From NCBI RefSeq assembly GCF_001421485.1, contig NZ_LMKK01000004.1:62001-126000 (forward strand): a DNA stretch of 64,000 nucleotides, written 5' to 3'. The position numbers were made by a program, and so were the translations under genes. Numbering within the stretch: the stretch's first letter is position 1; each line of letters begins with the position of its first letter. Positions 41,284-50,329 of this stretch are shown piece after piece. Under the pieces are notes generated by a model, which saw only the letters and a list, made by a program, of their open reading frames with translations, had not been told where the DNA came from and did no database searches. This DNA comes from Agreia sp. Leaf210. GTDB lineage: Bacteria > Actinomycetota > Actinomycetes > Actinomycetales > Microbacteriaceae.

Positions 41284-41310
41284 GACGATGCAGCCAGGAG
41301 AAATGTGAGG
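41284..41310 (-). promoter_or_regulatory. ECF41-type promoter for the DUF4345/NmrA operon
   Basis: Read on the minus strand: CCTCACA at -35, exactly 16 bases, then CGTC at -10, 14 bases before the ATG. The published ECF41 consensus is TGTCACA-N16-CGTC; this site matches 5 of 7 and 4 of 4 bases with the right spacing. Confidence 0.72.
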
Positions 41311-41329
41311 TCGCGGCATACTGATGTGC

Positions 41330-42268
41330 ATGACACTCGCCCATGCCGACGAGGCGCAACGAGAGCGGCCACGCCTGCTCGGCATGGCCTTTCGCATGCT
41401 CGGCACGTTCGCCGACGCCGAAGACGCGGTGCAGGAGGCGTATCTTCGCTGGCACAAGCTGGGCGACGACGAGCGTCAGCGCATCCGCACGCCCGCGGCC
41501 TGGTTGACCCGGGTCACGAGCCGGGTCTGCCTCGACGAGTTGGGCAGCGCCCGTGCGCGGCGCGAGCAGTATGTCGGCGAATGGCTGCCGGAGCCCTTGC
41601 CACAGAGCCGCGTTCGCGAGTTGTTCGGCGAGCCGAGCGAGTCGCTTGGCGACCCTCTCGCCGACCCTCTCGACCGCGTCGAATTCGACGAGTCGGTGAG
41701 CACCGCCCTGCTCGTCGTGCTCGAGTCTCTGAGCCCGGCTGAACGCGTGGTGTTCGTGCTGCACGACGTGTTCGCCGTGCCGTTCGGCGAGATCGCCGAC
41801 GTCGTCGCTCGAACACCGGATGCGTGCCGCCAGTTGGCGACATCGGCTCGCCGGCACATGCGTGAACGCCGGGAGGGCCAGATGGCCACGGCCGTGCACG
41901 ACGAGGTCGTTCAGGCCTTCGTCGCGGCCTGCCGGGGCGGCGACTTGTCGGCACTCACCGCGGTGCTCGATCCCGCTGTCGAGCTGCGCTCAGACGGTGG
42001 TGGATTCGTATCGGCCGCCCGCAAGCCGGTACGCGGGGCTCTCAATGTGGCGCGCTTTCTCTTCGGCATCATGGAGAAGCAGCCCGACACCGTGGTGGCG
42101 GCCGCGCTCACCGGCGACGGCGTCGCGCTGCGCTTCGGGCCCGGTTCCGGCGATGCTGTCGCCGGGGTGCTCAACCTTGGCGTGCGGCAGAACGACTCGG
42201 GCGCCCCTCGGGTCGTCGACGTCTGGATCGCAATGAACCCGCAGAAGCTCGCGCTCTGGCAGGGCTGA
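41330..42268 (+). CDS. ECF41-type RNA polymerase sigma factor (SigJ-like)
   Basis: A 312-residue extracytoplasmic-function sigma factor. Region 2 (RLLGMAFRMLGTFADAEDAVQEAYLRW) and region 4 (LLVVLESLSPAERVVFVLHDVFAVPFGEIADVV) are followed by a SnoaL-like C-terminal domain with the ECF41 hallmarks WLPEP, DGGG and NPQKL. That domain replaces an anti-sigma factor. Start 41330 lies seven bases after CATACT and suits a leaderless mRNA; 41324 is the alternative. It is divergent from its probable target operon. Confidence 0.9.
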   Translation: MTLAHADEAQRERPRLLGMAFRMLGTFADAEDAVQEAYLRWHKLGDDERQRIRTPAAWLTRVTSRVCLDELGSARARREQYVGEWLPEPLPQSRVRELFGEPSESLGDPLADPLDRVEFDESVSTALLVVLESLSPAERVVFVLHDVFAVPFGEIADVVARTPDACRQLATSARRHMRERREGQMATAVHDEVVQAFVAACRGGDLSALTAVLDPAVELRSDGGGFVSAARKPVRGALNVARFLFGIMEKQPDTVVAAALTGDGVALRFGPGSGDAVAGVLNLGVRQNDSGAPRVVDVWIAMNPQKLALWQG

Positions 42269-42304
42269 CGACTCGATCGCCTCGCGCCGGATGAGCCGGC
42301 TCGA

Positions 42305-43198
42305 TCAGTGCGCGGCGGAGACCGGCTGGTTGCGATTGCGCAAACGAGAGATGCCCAGGAGGATCACGACGATGATCATTCCGAGGATCAGCCCGAACAC
42401 GAATGACACCGCGGTGTCGGCGAGCCAGACGACGACAGGGCCTGCGGCCTCGACCGCGTGCGTGATCACGTGCACCAGGTCGTAGGGCCCGTGCCAGAAG
42501 GTCTCTGCCAGGTTCGTGATCACGAGGTGGCCACCGACCCACAGCATGGCGACGGTGCCCACGATGCTGATGACCCGGAAGACGGCCGGCATCGCGGCCA
42601 CGACGCGGGCTCCGAAGCGGCGCACGCCCCGAGAGGCGCTCTTCATAAAGCGCAGACCGATGTCGTCGATCTTCACCAGGAGCGCGACGGCACCGTAGAC
42701 CAGCAGGGTCATGCCCAGGCCGATCACGACGAGAGCGCCGAGCGTGAGCCAGATACCGGAGTCGGGATCGAGGCTGTCGAGCGCGATGAGCATGATCTCG
42801 GTACTCAGAATGAGGTCGGTGCGAATCGCGCCGAAGACGAGTTTCTTCTCGGTCTTCTGCTCTTCCTCAGCGGCCGCGTGATGCACGCCGAACCACTCGG
42901 TGACCTTCTCAGCCCCCTCGAAGCACAAGTACGTTCCACCGATGATGAGCAGGAACGGCAGCACCCATGGCGCGAACGCCGACAGCAGCAGCGCGATCGG
43001 GATGATGATGACGAACTTGTTGACGAGACTTCCGAGCGCGATCTTCCATACGACCGGCAGTTCGCGGGCGGGGGTGAGTCCCTGAACGTACTGCGGCGTG
43101 ACGGCCGCGTCGTCGATCACGACTCCGGCGGTCTTGGCGCTCGCTTTGAGCGCGGCGGTCAGAATGTCATCGACGACGGCGAGCAGGCCGACCGACAT
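42305..43198 (-). CDS. DUF808 family membrane protein (YedI-like)
   Basis: A 297-residue polytopic membrane protein: SVGLLAVVDDILTAALKASAKTAGVVIDDAAVTPQYVQG, then VWKIALGSLVNKFVIIIPIALLLS, GGTYLCFEGAEKV, AIRTDLILSTEIMLIALDSL and a final helix ending RLRNRNQP. These match DUF808, a widespread inner-membrane family of unknown function. AAGGAG precedes the ATG at normal spacing. It appears to be a single-gene unit; the stretch 43199-43307 upstream shows nothing else. Confidence 0.88.
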   Translation of the reverse strand: MSVGLLAVVDDILTAALKASAKTAGVVIDDAAVTPQYVQGLTPARELPVVWKIALGSLVNKFVIIIPIALLLSAFAPWVLPFLLIIGGTYLCFEGAEKVTEWFGVHHAAAEEEQKTEKKLVFGAIRTDLILSTEIMLIALDSLDPDSGIWLTLGALVVIGLGMTLLVYGAVALLVKIDDIGLRFMKSASRGVRRFGARVVAAMPAVFRVISIVGTVAMLWVGGHLVITNLAETFWHGPYDLVHVITHAVEAAGPVVVWLADTAVSFVFGLILGMIIVVILLGISRLRNRNQPVSAAH

Positions 43199-43307
43199 GG
43201 GCGTCTCCTTGGGGTGGGGGCGTCAGACCGCTCAGCGTTCAGCGGGGGTGGATGTCCAGAGTATCGGTCTGCGGCCGTTGCGCCCGGTCGTCGAGAATCC
43301 CTGCCGG

Positions 43308-44483
43308 CTACGAGATGGCCTCCTTAAGCGCGGCGACGATGTCCGTACCGCGCGAGTCGACGGCCTCCATCCGGTTTGTGACGAACGCGAAACCGATGCG
43401 CTCGTTCGGGTCTCCGAATGCGACCTGACCTCCCGCACCGTCGTGTCCGAGGCTCGATTCACCCAGGTACCGTCTCGCTTCGGAGTCAAGCTGGAACCCC
43501 ATACCCCAGCGAGGCCAGGGAGCCGGAGAGTCGAAGAAGGGGGCACCTTCGGATCGCACGAGGCTGGCGCGGTGGAGCGTCTCGTCGCTGAGCAGGCGCA
43601 CGCCGTCTGTCTCGGTGACGACCGCCGACCAGATCTTCGCCAATCCGTGAGCGGTACTGATGCCACCCGCACCGGGTATCTGAGCTGCCTGCACGTCGGA
43701 GCGATTGAACCCCTCGTCGGGCCCGACCAGCGCCAAGGGCAGGGCACCGCCGAGGGTCAGGGCACGCACCGGCCAGACCGAGGCTCCCGCCCGCACGTCG
43801 CTCTGCTGAGAAGAAACGTGTGTTGCGAGGGTCTCTCCGACCACCATGGTCGCCACCTGGCCGCGCCGCGCCGCAGGCAGACCGATCCAGGCGTCGACCG
43901 CCAACGGACCCGAGATCAGACGCTCGAAATACTCCCCCGGCAGGAGTCCGGTGACCCGACGCACGAGTTCGCCGGCGAGCCACCCGTGGGTGATCGCGTG
44001 ATAAGCCCACGCTGAGCCGGGCTCGAACAACGGTTCTTGCGCGGCGAGCAGCCTCGTCGCGCGATCCCAATCGATCAGGTCCTCGGTGGTCCAGTCCTGT
44101 CTCGGGGCCGACAGTCCTGCGCGGTGCGACAGCGCGTCGGCGACCCGGGTGTTCGATTTTCCGGCTGCGCCGTATTCGGGCCAGTAGTCGACGACAGGAG
44201 CGTCGTAGTCGAGAAGACCGTCTTGCACGAGACGCGCGACCAAGACAGAGGCGAGCCCTTTCGTGCAGGAGAAGATCACGCTCGGCGTGTTCACCCCGAA
44301 CGGCAGCCCTGCGCCGGAGTCGGCCCTGCCTCCGGCCAGATCGACGACGAGCTCGCCGTCACGCCAGATCGAGAGGGCCGCTCCCGTGTCGGTATCGGTG
44401 GCGATCGCCCGCTCGAACGCCTCGCGTACCGAGCCGAAACCATCGGCCGCAAAGCCCTCGATAGAGAGAAGGGAGTCTGTCAT
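43308..44483 (-). CDS. Serine hydrolase, class C beta-lactamase fold (esterase type)
   Basis: A 391-residue protein with the catalytic Ser72-Cys-Thr-Lys75 (FSCTKG), a tyrosine block SAWAYHAITHGWLAGELV and the HDG-type third motif GHDGAGGQVAFGD. This is the EstB-like esterase branch rather than a true beta-lactamase; it has no signal peptide, so it acts in the cytosol. It overlaps the glycosidase gene by ATGA and is last in the sugar operon, so deacylation of an imported glycoside is plausible. Confidence 0.88.
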   Translation of the reverse strand: MTDSLLSIEGFAADGFGSVREAFERAIATDTDTGAALSIWRDGELVVDLAGGRADSGAGLPFGVNTPSVIFSCTKGLASVLVARLVQDGLLDYDAPVVDYWPEYGAAGKSNTRVADALSHRAGLSAPRQDWTTEDLIDWDRATRLLAAQEPLFEPGSAWAYHAITHGWLAGELVRRVTGLLPGEYFERLISGPLAVDAWIGLPAARRGQVATMVVGETLATHVSSQQSDVRAGASVWPVRALTLGGALPLALVGPDEGFNRSDVQAAQIPGAGGISTAHGLAKIWSAVVTETDGVRLLSDETLHRASLVRSEGAPFFDSPAPWPRWGMGFQLDSEARRYLGESSLGHDGAGGQVAFGDPNERIGFAFVTNRMEAVDSRGTDIVAALKEAIS

Positions 44484-45469
44484 CGAACTCTTTCTGTCGT
44501 GTATGCGACCAGACGTCCGTCGTCGGTCCATCGAAGGGGCAACGGGTCGGAGAGGCGTCCGACGAACTCACCGTTCTGACCCACGTTTTCGAACCCGAGA
44601 AGAGCCGGCCCCGTCGGAGTCTCGACGACCCGTCCTGCGTAGAGTTCGTCACCGACGACGAGTTGAGCATCGGCCACGTTGAGGAGCTCTCCCAAGAACG
44701 GTTCGTCCCCACCCAGGGCCAGAGCCCACACGCCGCCAGCGCTTCCCCGTCGAGCGCCGACAAGATGTGACGAGTCGCACGAGAAGATGAGCGCCTCCTT
44801 GCCGTCGATGCGAACGAGTTGTGGCACCTCGAGATGCGCGAAGCCGGCACCCGGCGCGCTGAGCGGTGCGGCGGCCGTCCACGAGTCCAGGTCTCGCGAC
44901 GTGGCGTACCCGATCACGCCGCGATCGTCGGGGTCTACCCCGGCCGGCACCTGGCGGCTCCGAGCGGTGATGAGCATATGCCACATGGTTCCCGAGACAT
45001 CGGGTACCACCCAGGGATCTCGCCAGGCTTCCTCCCGCCACGTCTGATCGGCCAGCGTCTCGTACCAGGGGCGCTCTGCGCTCAGCAATGCTCCGGGGGT
45101 CTTGACCCACTCGTGCAGATCGGTCGAGGTCGCCAGCATGATCGTCTCGACGTTCGTGTCCTCCCCCGGTCGCAGATACCGAGAACCGGTGTAGTACATG
45201 CGCCACAGACCGGAGGGATCGCGGTAAACGCTCCCCGTCCACGTGGCCGATTCGTCGGCCGAGCCGGGCGCCCCGTGTTCGAGTACGACGCCGTGATCGG
45301 TCCAGTTCTCATAGTCGACGGATGTCGCGTGGCCGACTGAGGCGTTCCGGTGCCGCAGCTGAGGGTCGGCGAGCGACATCGGCGCGCGGAGGTAATAGAG
45401 GTGCACCGTCGGCCCGTCGATGGCGGTCCAGAAATCCCAGACCCAGAAATCGGGAATCGAGAATGCCAT
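44480..45469 (-). CDS. Glycoside hydrolase of the GH-J clan (GH32/GH68-like)
   Basis: A 329-residue five-bladed beta-propeller glycosidase. The three acidic residues expected of GH-J enzymes are visible: the nucleophile Asp12 in FWVWDFW, the stabiliser in EEAWRDPWVVPD (RDP motif) and the general acid Glu in FAHLEVPQLV. There is no signal sequence, so it acts on imported substrate; fructose-containing sugars are the usual substrates of the clan. It lacks the C-terminal beta-sandwich of GH32. It follows the permease gene by 2 bases. Confidence 0.85.
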   Translation of the reverse strand: MAFSIPDFWVWDFWTAIDGPTVHLYYLRAPMSLADPQLRHRNASVGHATSVDYENWTDHGVVLEHGAPGSADESATWTGSVYRDPSGLWRMYYTGSRYLRPGEDTNVETIMLATSTDLHEWVKTPGALLSAERPWYETLADQTWREEAWRDPWVVPDVSGTMWHMLITARSRQVPAGVDPDDRGVIGYATSRDLDSWTAAAPLSAPGAGFAHLEVPQLVRIDGKEALIFSCDSSHLVGARRGSAGGVWALALGGDEPFLGELLNVADAQLVVGDELYAGRVVETPTGPALLGFENVGQNGEFVGRLSDPLPLRWTDDGRLVAYTTERVR

Positions 45470-45471
45470 GG

Positions 45472-46296
45472 TTATCCCTTCACCGCTCCCTGCAGCAGGG
45501 CTTTGATGAACTGCCGCTGGAAGATGAGGTAGACGATCACCGTCGGGAGCATAACGATCAGTGATGCCGCGAACAGCAGAGGCAGCGCGTCGATGTATTG
45601 CCCCTGGAATGCCCCGAGCGCCCCGGCCATGGTGCGCTTGCTCGGATCGTCCACCATGACGAGCGGAAGCAAGAACTGGTTCCACGTCCAGAGGAACAGC
45701 AGGATGCCGAGCGCAGAGAGGGCCGGGGAAGCGAGCGGCAGCTGGATCTGTCTGAACTCCTGCCAGATATTCGCCCCGTCGACGCGTGCCGCCTCCGAGA
45801 GCTCACGAGGCACTCCGACGAAATGGGCGCGCATCCAGAACACACTGAACGGCATGTACAAGCCGATCAACGGGATGATCACCGCCCACTGGGTATTGAT
45901 GAGCCCGTACGACGTGAACTGGTAGTAGAGGGGGATGATGATGGCCTCGAAGGGAATCGTGAGTCCCACCACCATGCCGACGAGAACAGCGCGACCTCCC
46001 GGAATGCGCAGGTTGCCGAGCGCGTAGCCGGCCAGGGTCGAGAACAGGAGCGCGACCGGCACCACGATGATCACGATGAAAGTGCTCGACAGCATGAGCG
46101 TTCCGATGTTGCCGAGCTGGAACGCGGTGACGAAGTTCTCCCAGTGCGGATCACTCGGCCAGGAGAACCCGTTCGGGATGCGATCGGGAGACTGCAGCGC
46201 TGCCGTCAGCATGCTGGCGAAGGGCAGAAGCGTCAGCACGACGACGACGATCAGCAGGATTCGGCCGACGACGACCTCGGTGCGATTGACGATCAT
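45472..46296 (-). CDS. Sugar ABC transporter permease, MalG type
   Basis: A 274-residue carbohydrate permease with six helices and the EAA loop PRELSEAARVDGANIWQEFRQIQLPLASPAL, which contacts the ATPase. It overlaps the MalF-type gene by ATGA. No ATPase gene lies in the operon, so the importer probably uses a shared MsiK/UgpC-like ATPase encoded elsewhere, as in many actinobacteria. Confidence 0.93.
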   Translation of the reverse strand: MIVNRTEVVVGRILLIVVVVLTLLPFASMLTAALQSPDRIPNGFSWPSDPHWENFVTAFQLGNIGTLMLSSTFIVIIVVPVALLFSTLAGYALGNLRIPGGRAVLVGMVVGLTIPFEAIIIPLYYQFTSYGLINTQWAVIIPLIGLYMPFSVFWMRAHFVGVPRELSEAARVDGANIWQEFRQIQLPLASPALSALGILLFLWTWNQFLLPLVMVDDPSKRTMAGALGAFQGQYIDALPLLFAASLIVMLPTVIVYLIFQRQFIKALLQGAVKG

Positions 46297-47264
46297 GAGT
46301 CACGCTCCCTCGAAAGGCGCTGAATGGGCAGAACCACGATGAGCACGAAGATCAGCAGGACGACGCCGAAGGCCGAGGCCAGACCCACCTGACTCTGCAC
46401 GAAGGCGAGCCTGAAGATCGCGATACCGGGAACCAGGGTCGACGTTCCCGGACCGCCCTTCGTGGTGGTGTAGATGATGTCGAAGGTGCCGAGTGCTGCG
46501 ATGACGGTGATCGTCGTGAGAACAGCGATCTCCTGACGGAGTCCGGGCAGCGTGATCGTGAAGAACTCGCGGAACCAACCCGCGCCATCCAGACGCACCG
46601 CCTCGTAGAGCGACCCGTCGATCTTGCCCATGCCGGTCAGGAGCAGCACGGTGCAGAGGCCGGTCAGGACCCACGATCCGATGAGTCCGACTGCAGGCAG
46701 AGCCGTGGAGAAGTCGGCGAGCCAGGATCGGGAGATGAAGCCGAGTCCCACCGAATTGAGGATCGAGTTGATCGTTCCGGCCTGGGCGTACATCCACGAC
46801 CACGCGATACCAGCTGCGACGAGCGGCACGATCTGAGGCAGGAAGAGAATCGTGCGGGATGCCGTGGCGAAGGGCCCCTGCTTCATCGTGCGCAGCAGAT
46901 TGGCGAGCACCAATCCGAAGACCACAGGAATGACCGTGAAGAAGAAGATGAGAACGATCGCGTTGAAGATGGGAGTGAGGAGGGTGGGGTCGGTGAAGAT
47001 CGAGATGTAGTTGTCGATTCCTACCCAGGTCGACGCGCCGATTCCGTTCCAGTCGTAGAACGAGTACTGAACGGCGGTGAGCAGCGGGTAAACGACGAAG
47101 GCGACATAGGCGGCGACCGCCGGCAGCACCATGAGCCACCCGATGTAAGCGGTGCGGCGAGCGAATCGGCTGCGACGGCGGCGAGGTGCGGAGGCGGCCG
47201 GCCCGGCCGGGGCAGAGGTGATGACCCCTGCCCCGACCGAGACGTCATGCTTCACAGTGCTCAC
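46293..47264 (-). CDS. Sugar ABC transporter permease, MalF type
   Basis: A 323-residue permease. A basic N-terminus (APRRRRSRFARRTAYIG) is followed by six helices and the EAA loop GSLYEAVRLDGAGWFREFFTITLPGL. It overlaps the binding-protein gene by 4 bases and the MalG-type gene by 4 bases, so expression is tightly coupled. Confidence 0.93.
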   Translation of the reverse strand: MSTVKHDVSVGAGVITSAPAGPAASAPRRRRSRFARRTAYIGWLMVLPAVAAYVAFVVYPLLTAVQYSFYDWNGIGASTWVGIDNYISIFTDPTLLTPIFNAIVLIFFFTVIPVVFGLVLANLLRTMKQGPFATASRTILFLPQIVPLVAAGIAWSWMYAQAGTINSILNSVGLGFISRSWLADFSTALPAVGLIGSWVLTGLCTVLLLTGMGKIDGSLYEAVRLDGAGWFREFFTITLPGLRQEIAVLTTITVIAALGTFDIIYTTTKGGPGTSTLVPGIAIFRLAFVQSQVGLASAFGVVLLIFVLIVVLPIQRLSRERDS

Positions 47265-48610
47265 TTGGCCGCGAGATCCTTCTCATAGAACTCCTGCGTG
47301 GCCTTCAGGAAGTCCTCCGGGGTCAGCTTGTCGGTGAGCAGCAGCTGCTCATTCGGCTGAAGAGATCCCTGGTAGATACCCGCGGTGGAGTTGGCCATGA
47401 AGTCCACGAAGCCGTCGTCTGTGGCGACCGTGGCGGAGTTGTTCAGCGCCTGCTCGACGAGGCTGCCCTTCTCGACGGTGGGCAGCGCCTGCGTCGGGTC
47501 GCCTCCGGGTGAGGAGCCGGTGACGTCGACGACGATTTGGCGCGCCTTGTCATTGGTCACGATCCAGTTGAGGAAGAAGGCCGTCGCATCCGCGTTCTTC
47601 GATTTGGCGGGAATGGTGAAGGTGTTTCCCGCGCCCATCGCCACGTGCTTGCTGTCGGCTTCGGCGGGAGGCATCAAGAAGAACTCCGCATTGCCCGCGC
47701 CCAGGCCTGTCTCGACGTTCTGCGCGTCCCAGTTTCCGTCCCACATGAACAGGCCCTGGCCCGAGGTGAAGTTCGAGACCATGGTGGTGTAGTTGATGGC
47801 GTTGACGTCGGGCGGCAGGTACCCGGCCTTCGCCCAGTCCTGGAACTTCGTCGTGCCCTTCAGCGCGGCATCCGTGTCGATCGTCGCGCCCGGCTTGTTG
47901 TACATCCAGTCGATCAGGTCTTGCTTGTCGCCGTACTGATTGATCAGGGCCTGCAGCACGAAGGTGCCGGTGCCGTCCTGCATGCCGGTCTGGATCGGCA
48001 GCACACCGGCGTTCTTCGCCTTCTCAAGGTCGGCCTCGAGCTCGTCGATCGTTGCAGGCGCCTCGGTGATGCCGACCTGGCTCGCGATCGTCTTGTTCAT
48101 GTAAATGCCGGTGACGCTGAATCCGATGCCGAACTGGTAGAGCGACCCTTCCCCGCGAACACCCGCATCGGTGATGCGGCCTCCGGCCAGCTGGCCCGCC
48201 GAGAACTTGTCCCATCCATACGCGTCGAAGTACGGATCGAGGTTGGTCAGCAGTCCGTCTTTCACCGTCGTTCCGATGGTCGACTGCCGGATGAGGTCGG
48301 GCGCGTCCGCGCTGGCGAGCAGGCGCGGGGTGTTGGCGAGGAGGTTCTGGAAGCTGTCACGAACGATGTCGAACTTCACGTTGGGGTACTGCTTGGTGAA
48401 CTCGTCTGAGAGATCCGAAGTGACAGGAAAGCCCGTCTCGTCTTGGATCTTGATCGTGATGTCGCCGGTCGGGGCCTCTGTACTGACATCGCCACTCGGC
48501 GCGGTCGCGGCGGGGCTGCTGCCCGGCGCGCATCCGGCAACGGCGAGTAGAACGGTCGCAGCTGCGGCCGTAACCATCAGCGTGCGGCCGGCACGCGAGC
48601 GTGTTCTCAT
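47261..48610 (-). CDS. Sugar-binding lipoprotein of the ABC importer
   Basis: A 449-residue extracellular solute-binding protein (family 1). The signal peptide ends with the lipobox AVAGC (Cys27), followed by a Ser/Ala/Pro-rich linker. The body has NLLANTPRLLASADAPDLI, TGIYMNKTIASQVG and FTSGQGLFMWDGNWD, typical of oligosaccharide binders. It heads the operon of two permeases, glycosidase and esterase. A LacI operator lies about 50 bases upstream of the ATG. Confidence 0.93.
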   Translation of the reverse strand: MRTRSRAGRTLMVTAAAATVLLAVAGCAPGSSPAATAPSGDVSTEAPTGDITIKIQDETGFPVTSDLSDEFTKQYPNVKFDIVRDSFQNLLANTPRLLASADAPDLIRQSTIGTTVKDGLLTNLDPYFDAYGWDKFSAGQLAGGRITDAGVRGEGSLYQFGIGFSVTGIYMNKTIASQVGITEAPATIDELEADLEKAKNAGVLPIQTGMQDGTGTFVLQALINQYGDKQDLIDWMYNKPGATIDTDAALKGTTKFQDWAKAGYLPPDVNAINYTTMVSNFTSGQGLFMWDGNWDAQNVETGLGAGNAEFFLMPPAEADSKHVAMGAGNTFTIPAKSKNADATAFFLNWIVTNDKARQIVVDVTGSSPGGDPTQALPTVEKGSLVEQALNNSATVATDDGFVDFMANSTAGIYQGSLQPNEQLLLTDKLTPEDFLKATQEFYEKDLAAK

Positions 48611-48662
48611 TCTGTGACTCCTTCGTCATGGTCAGTTCTGATGTGCTGCAGTTGGTGTTTTT

Positions 48663-48678
48663 GGTAAAAGCATTTACC
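48663..48678. promoter_or_regulatory. LacI-family operator
   Basis: GGTAAAAGCATTTACC is an inverted repeat (GGTAAA-N4-TTTACC) between the divergent sugar operon and LacI gene, in an AT-rich promoter patch. Confidence 0.85.
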
Positions 48679-48778
48679 TACATTGGGCATTATCGTTACT
48701 CAATCGTCTGCCAGTGTCAAGACCCACGAGCAGACCAGTTGATTCCTGCAGATACGCTTGAGCCGAGGGGAGGGCGCC

Positions 48779-49870
48779 GTGGCTTCGAAAAGAGCAACAC
48801 TCGCCGACGTCGCGCGCCTGGCAGGCACCTCACCCACCACCGCCTCACTGATTCTCAACGGCAAACCCGACACCCGATTCTCGGCGGATGCGCACCGCAG
48901 AGTGCACGACGCCGTCGCGCAGCTCGGCTACCGTCCCAACATGGGGGCGCGAGCGCTCCGCACCGATCGATCCCTTACGATCGGCTTCATCTCAGACGTC
49001 GTGGCCACGACGCGATTCGCGAGCGGACTCATTCGGGGCTCGCTCGAAGAGGCCGAACGGGCCGGTCACGTGATGCTCGTTCTCGAAACGGGCGGAGACC
49101 CGGCTCGCCAGGAGGAGGCGGTGGGGGCGGTGCTGGATCGCCAGGTCGACGGCATCGTCTTCGCTACCATGCGCGCACGAGAACTCGTCATGCCTTCGCT
49201 CCCCGAGTCCACCCGCGTCGTTATGCTCAACGCGACCAGTCCCCAATTCGGGCTCTCGGTGCTTCCCGACGAAGAAGCGGGTGGCAGAAGCGCCGTCGAC
49301 CTTCTCGTCGCCGCCGGACACACCGACGGTATCGCCTTGATCGGCCAGAACGATGAAGTCGAAGACGACCTCTTTCGCTCGGCAACCGTTGCCCGACGTG
49401 TGCACGGACTGCGGTCGGAGTTCACGGAACTCGGCTTGAGTCTGATCACCGAGGAGTCGTGCTGGGAGTGGGAGCCCGAGAACGGCTACCGCCTCACCAC
49501 AGAACTGCTCGACAGGCGCACCGATGTGACCTCGTTGCTGTGCATGAACGACCGACTGGCTTTCGGCGCCTACCAGGCGTGCCAGGAGCGCGGACTCACG
49601 GTCGGCCGCGACATCTCGATCGTCTCGTTCGACAACGACGAGCTCGCTGCCTATCTCCGCCCGGGGCTCACGACGATAGGGCTGCCGCACGAGGCCATGG
49701 GCCGTCGGGCCGTGCAGCTCCTCCTCTCCGAGGCTGCACCGGGCGAGCGACTGATCGAGATGCCCGTGGTCGAGCGGAGTTCGATCGCCGTCGGCGACAC
49801 CGAGAGCGCCAGTGCTCGGCTGGCTCGCGAACGACTCAGCGCGCGGCGCGAGAAACGAGACGCAGACTAG
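48779..49870 (+). CDS. LacI family transcriptional regulator
   Basis: A 363-residue LacI repressor. The HTH and hinge are RATLADVARLAGTSPTTASLILNGKPDTRFSADAHRRVHDAVAQLGYRPNMGARAL; the periplasmic-binding-like core includes DVVATTRFASGLIRGS, QVDGIVFAT and SLLCMNDRLAFGAYQAC. The GTG at 48779 follows a strong GGGGAGGG. It is divergent from the sugar operon and should repress it until the sugar or a breakdown product binds. Confidence 0.92.
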   Translation: MASKRATLADVARLAGTSPTTASLILNGKPDTRFSADAHRRVHDAVAQLGYRPNMGARALRTDRSLTIGFISDVVATTRFASGLIRGSLEEAERAGHVMLVLETGGDPARQEEAVGAVLDRQVDGIVFATMRARELVMPSLPESTRVVMLNATSPQFGLSVLPDEEAGGRSAVDLLVAAGHTDGIALIGQNDEVEDDLFRSATVARRVHGLRSEFTELGLSLITEESCWEWEPENGYRLTTELLDRRTDVTSLLCMNDRLAFGAYQACQERGLTVGRDISIVSFDNDELAAYLRPGLTTIGLPHEAMGRRAVQLLLSEAAPGERLIEMPVVERSSIAVGDTESASARLARERLSARREKRDAD

Positions 49871-49960
49871 CTCTACGCGGTCCAGCTCTGGGCTGCATGG
49901 CCATGCCTCAGAGCTACGGACCCAACACGGGCGGCCGCTGACCCTGCAGGCATCGGCGCA

Positions 49961-49984
49961 ATAGTTCACGATTCGCTGTACTAT
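49961..49984. promoter_or_regulatory. Likely operator of the CmtR-like gene
   Basis: ATAGT and ACTAT flank a 14-base centre; the right half overlaps the -10 box TACTAT, so repressor binding would exclude polymerase. Confidence 0.5.
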
Positions 49985-49990
49985 CGAGAA

Positions 49991-50329
49991 ATGCCCACGG
50001 CCACCGCAACGCTCTCGCACACCGCAGCACTCTCCCGGCTGGGTCACGCGCTGGGCGATCCCACCCGGGCCGGCATCCTCTTAGCCCTGCGCGAGGCGCC
50101 GGCCTACCCGTCCGACCTCGCGGACTCGCTTCGAGTCTCGCGACAGGTCATGTCTAATCAGCTCGCGTGCCTCCGCGGGTGCGGCCTGGTCGAAGCCCTG
50201 CCCGAGGGGCGGCGCACCGCGTACCGGCTCGCCGACGAGCACCTCTCGCCAGCCCTCGACGCGTTGCTGAGGGTCGTTCTGTTCGTCGAGCCCGACTGCT
50301 GCGACGGCCCCGGATGCGTGTGCGCATGA
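49991..50329 (+). CDS. CmtR-like Cd/Pb-sensing ArsR repressor
   Basis: A 112-residue ArsR-family protein. The alpha-4 pair Cys60 and Cys64 in QLACLRGCGLVEA and a C-terminal cluster (Cys103, 104, 109, 111 in DCCDGPGCVCA) correspond to Cys57, Cys61 and Cys102 of mycobacterial CmtR, which binds Cd(II) and Pb(II). The ATG is six bases after TACTAT, so the mRNA is likely leaderless; ATAGT and ACTAT flank a likely operator at 49961-49984. It overlaps the exporter gene by ATGA. Confidence 0.9.
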   Translation: MPTATATLSHTAALSRLGHALGDPTRAGILLALREAPAYPSDLADSLRVSRQVMSNQLACLRGCGLVEALPEGRRTAYRLADEHLSPALDALLRVVLFVEPDCCDGPGCVCA

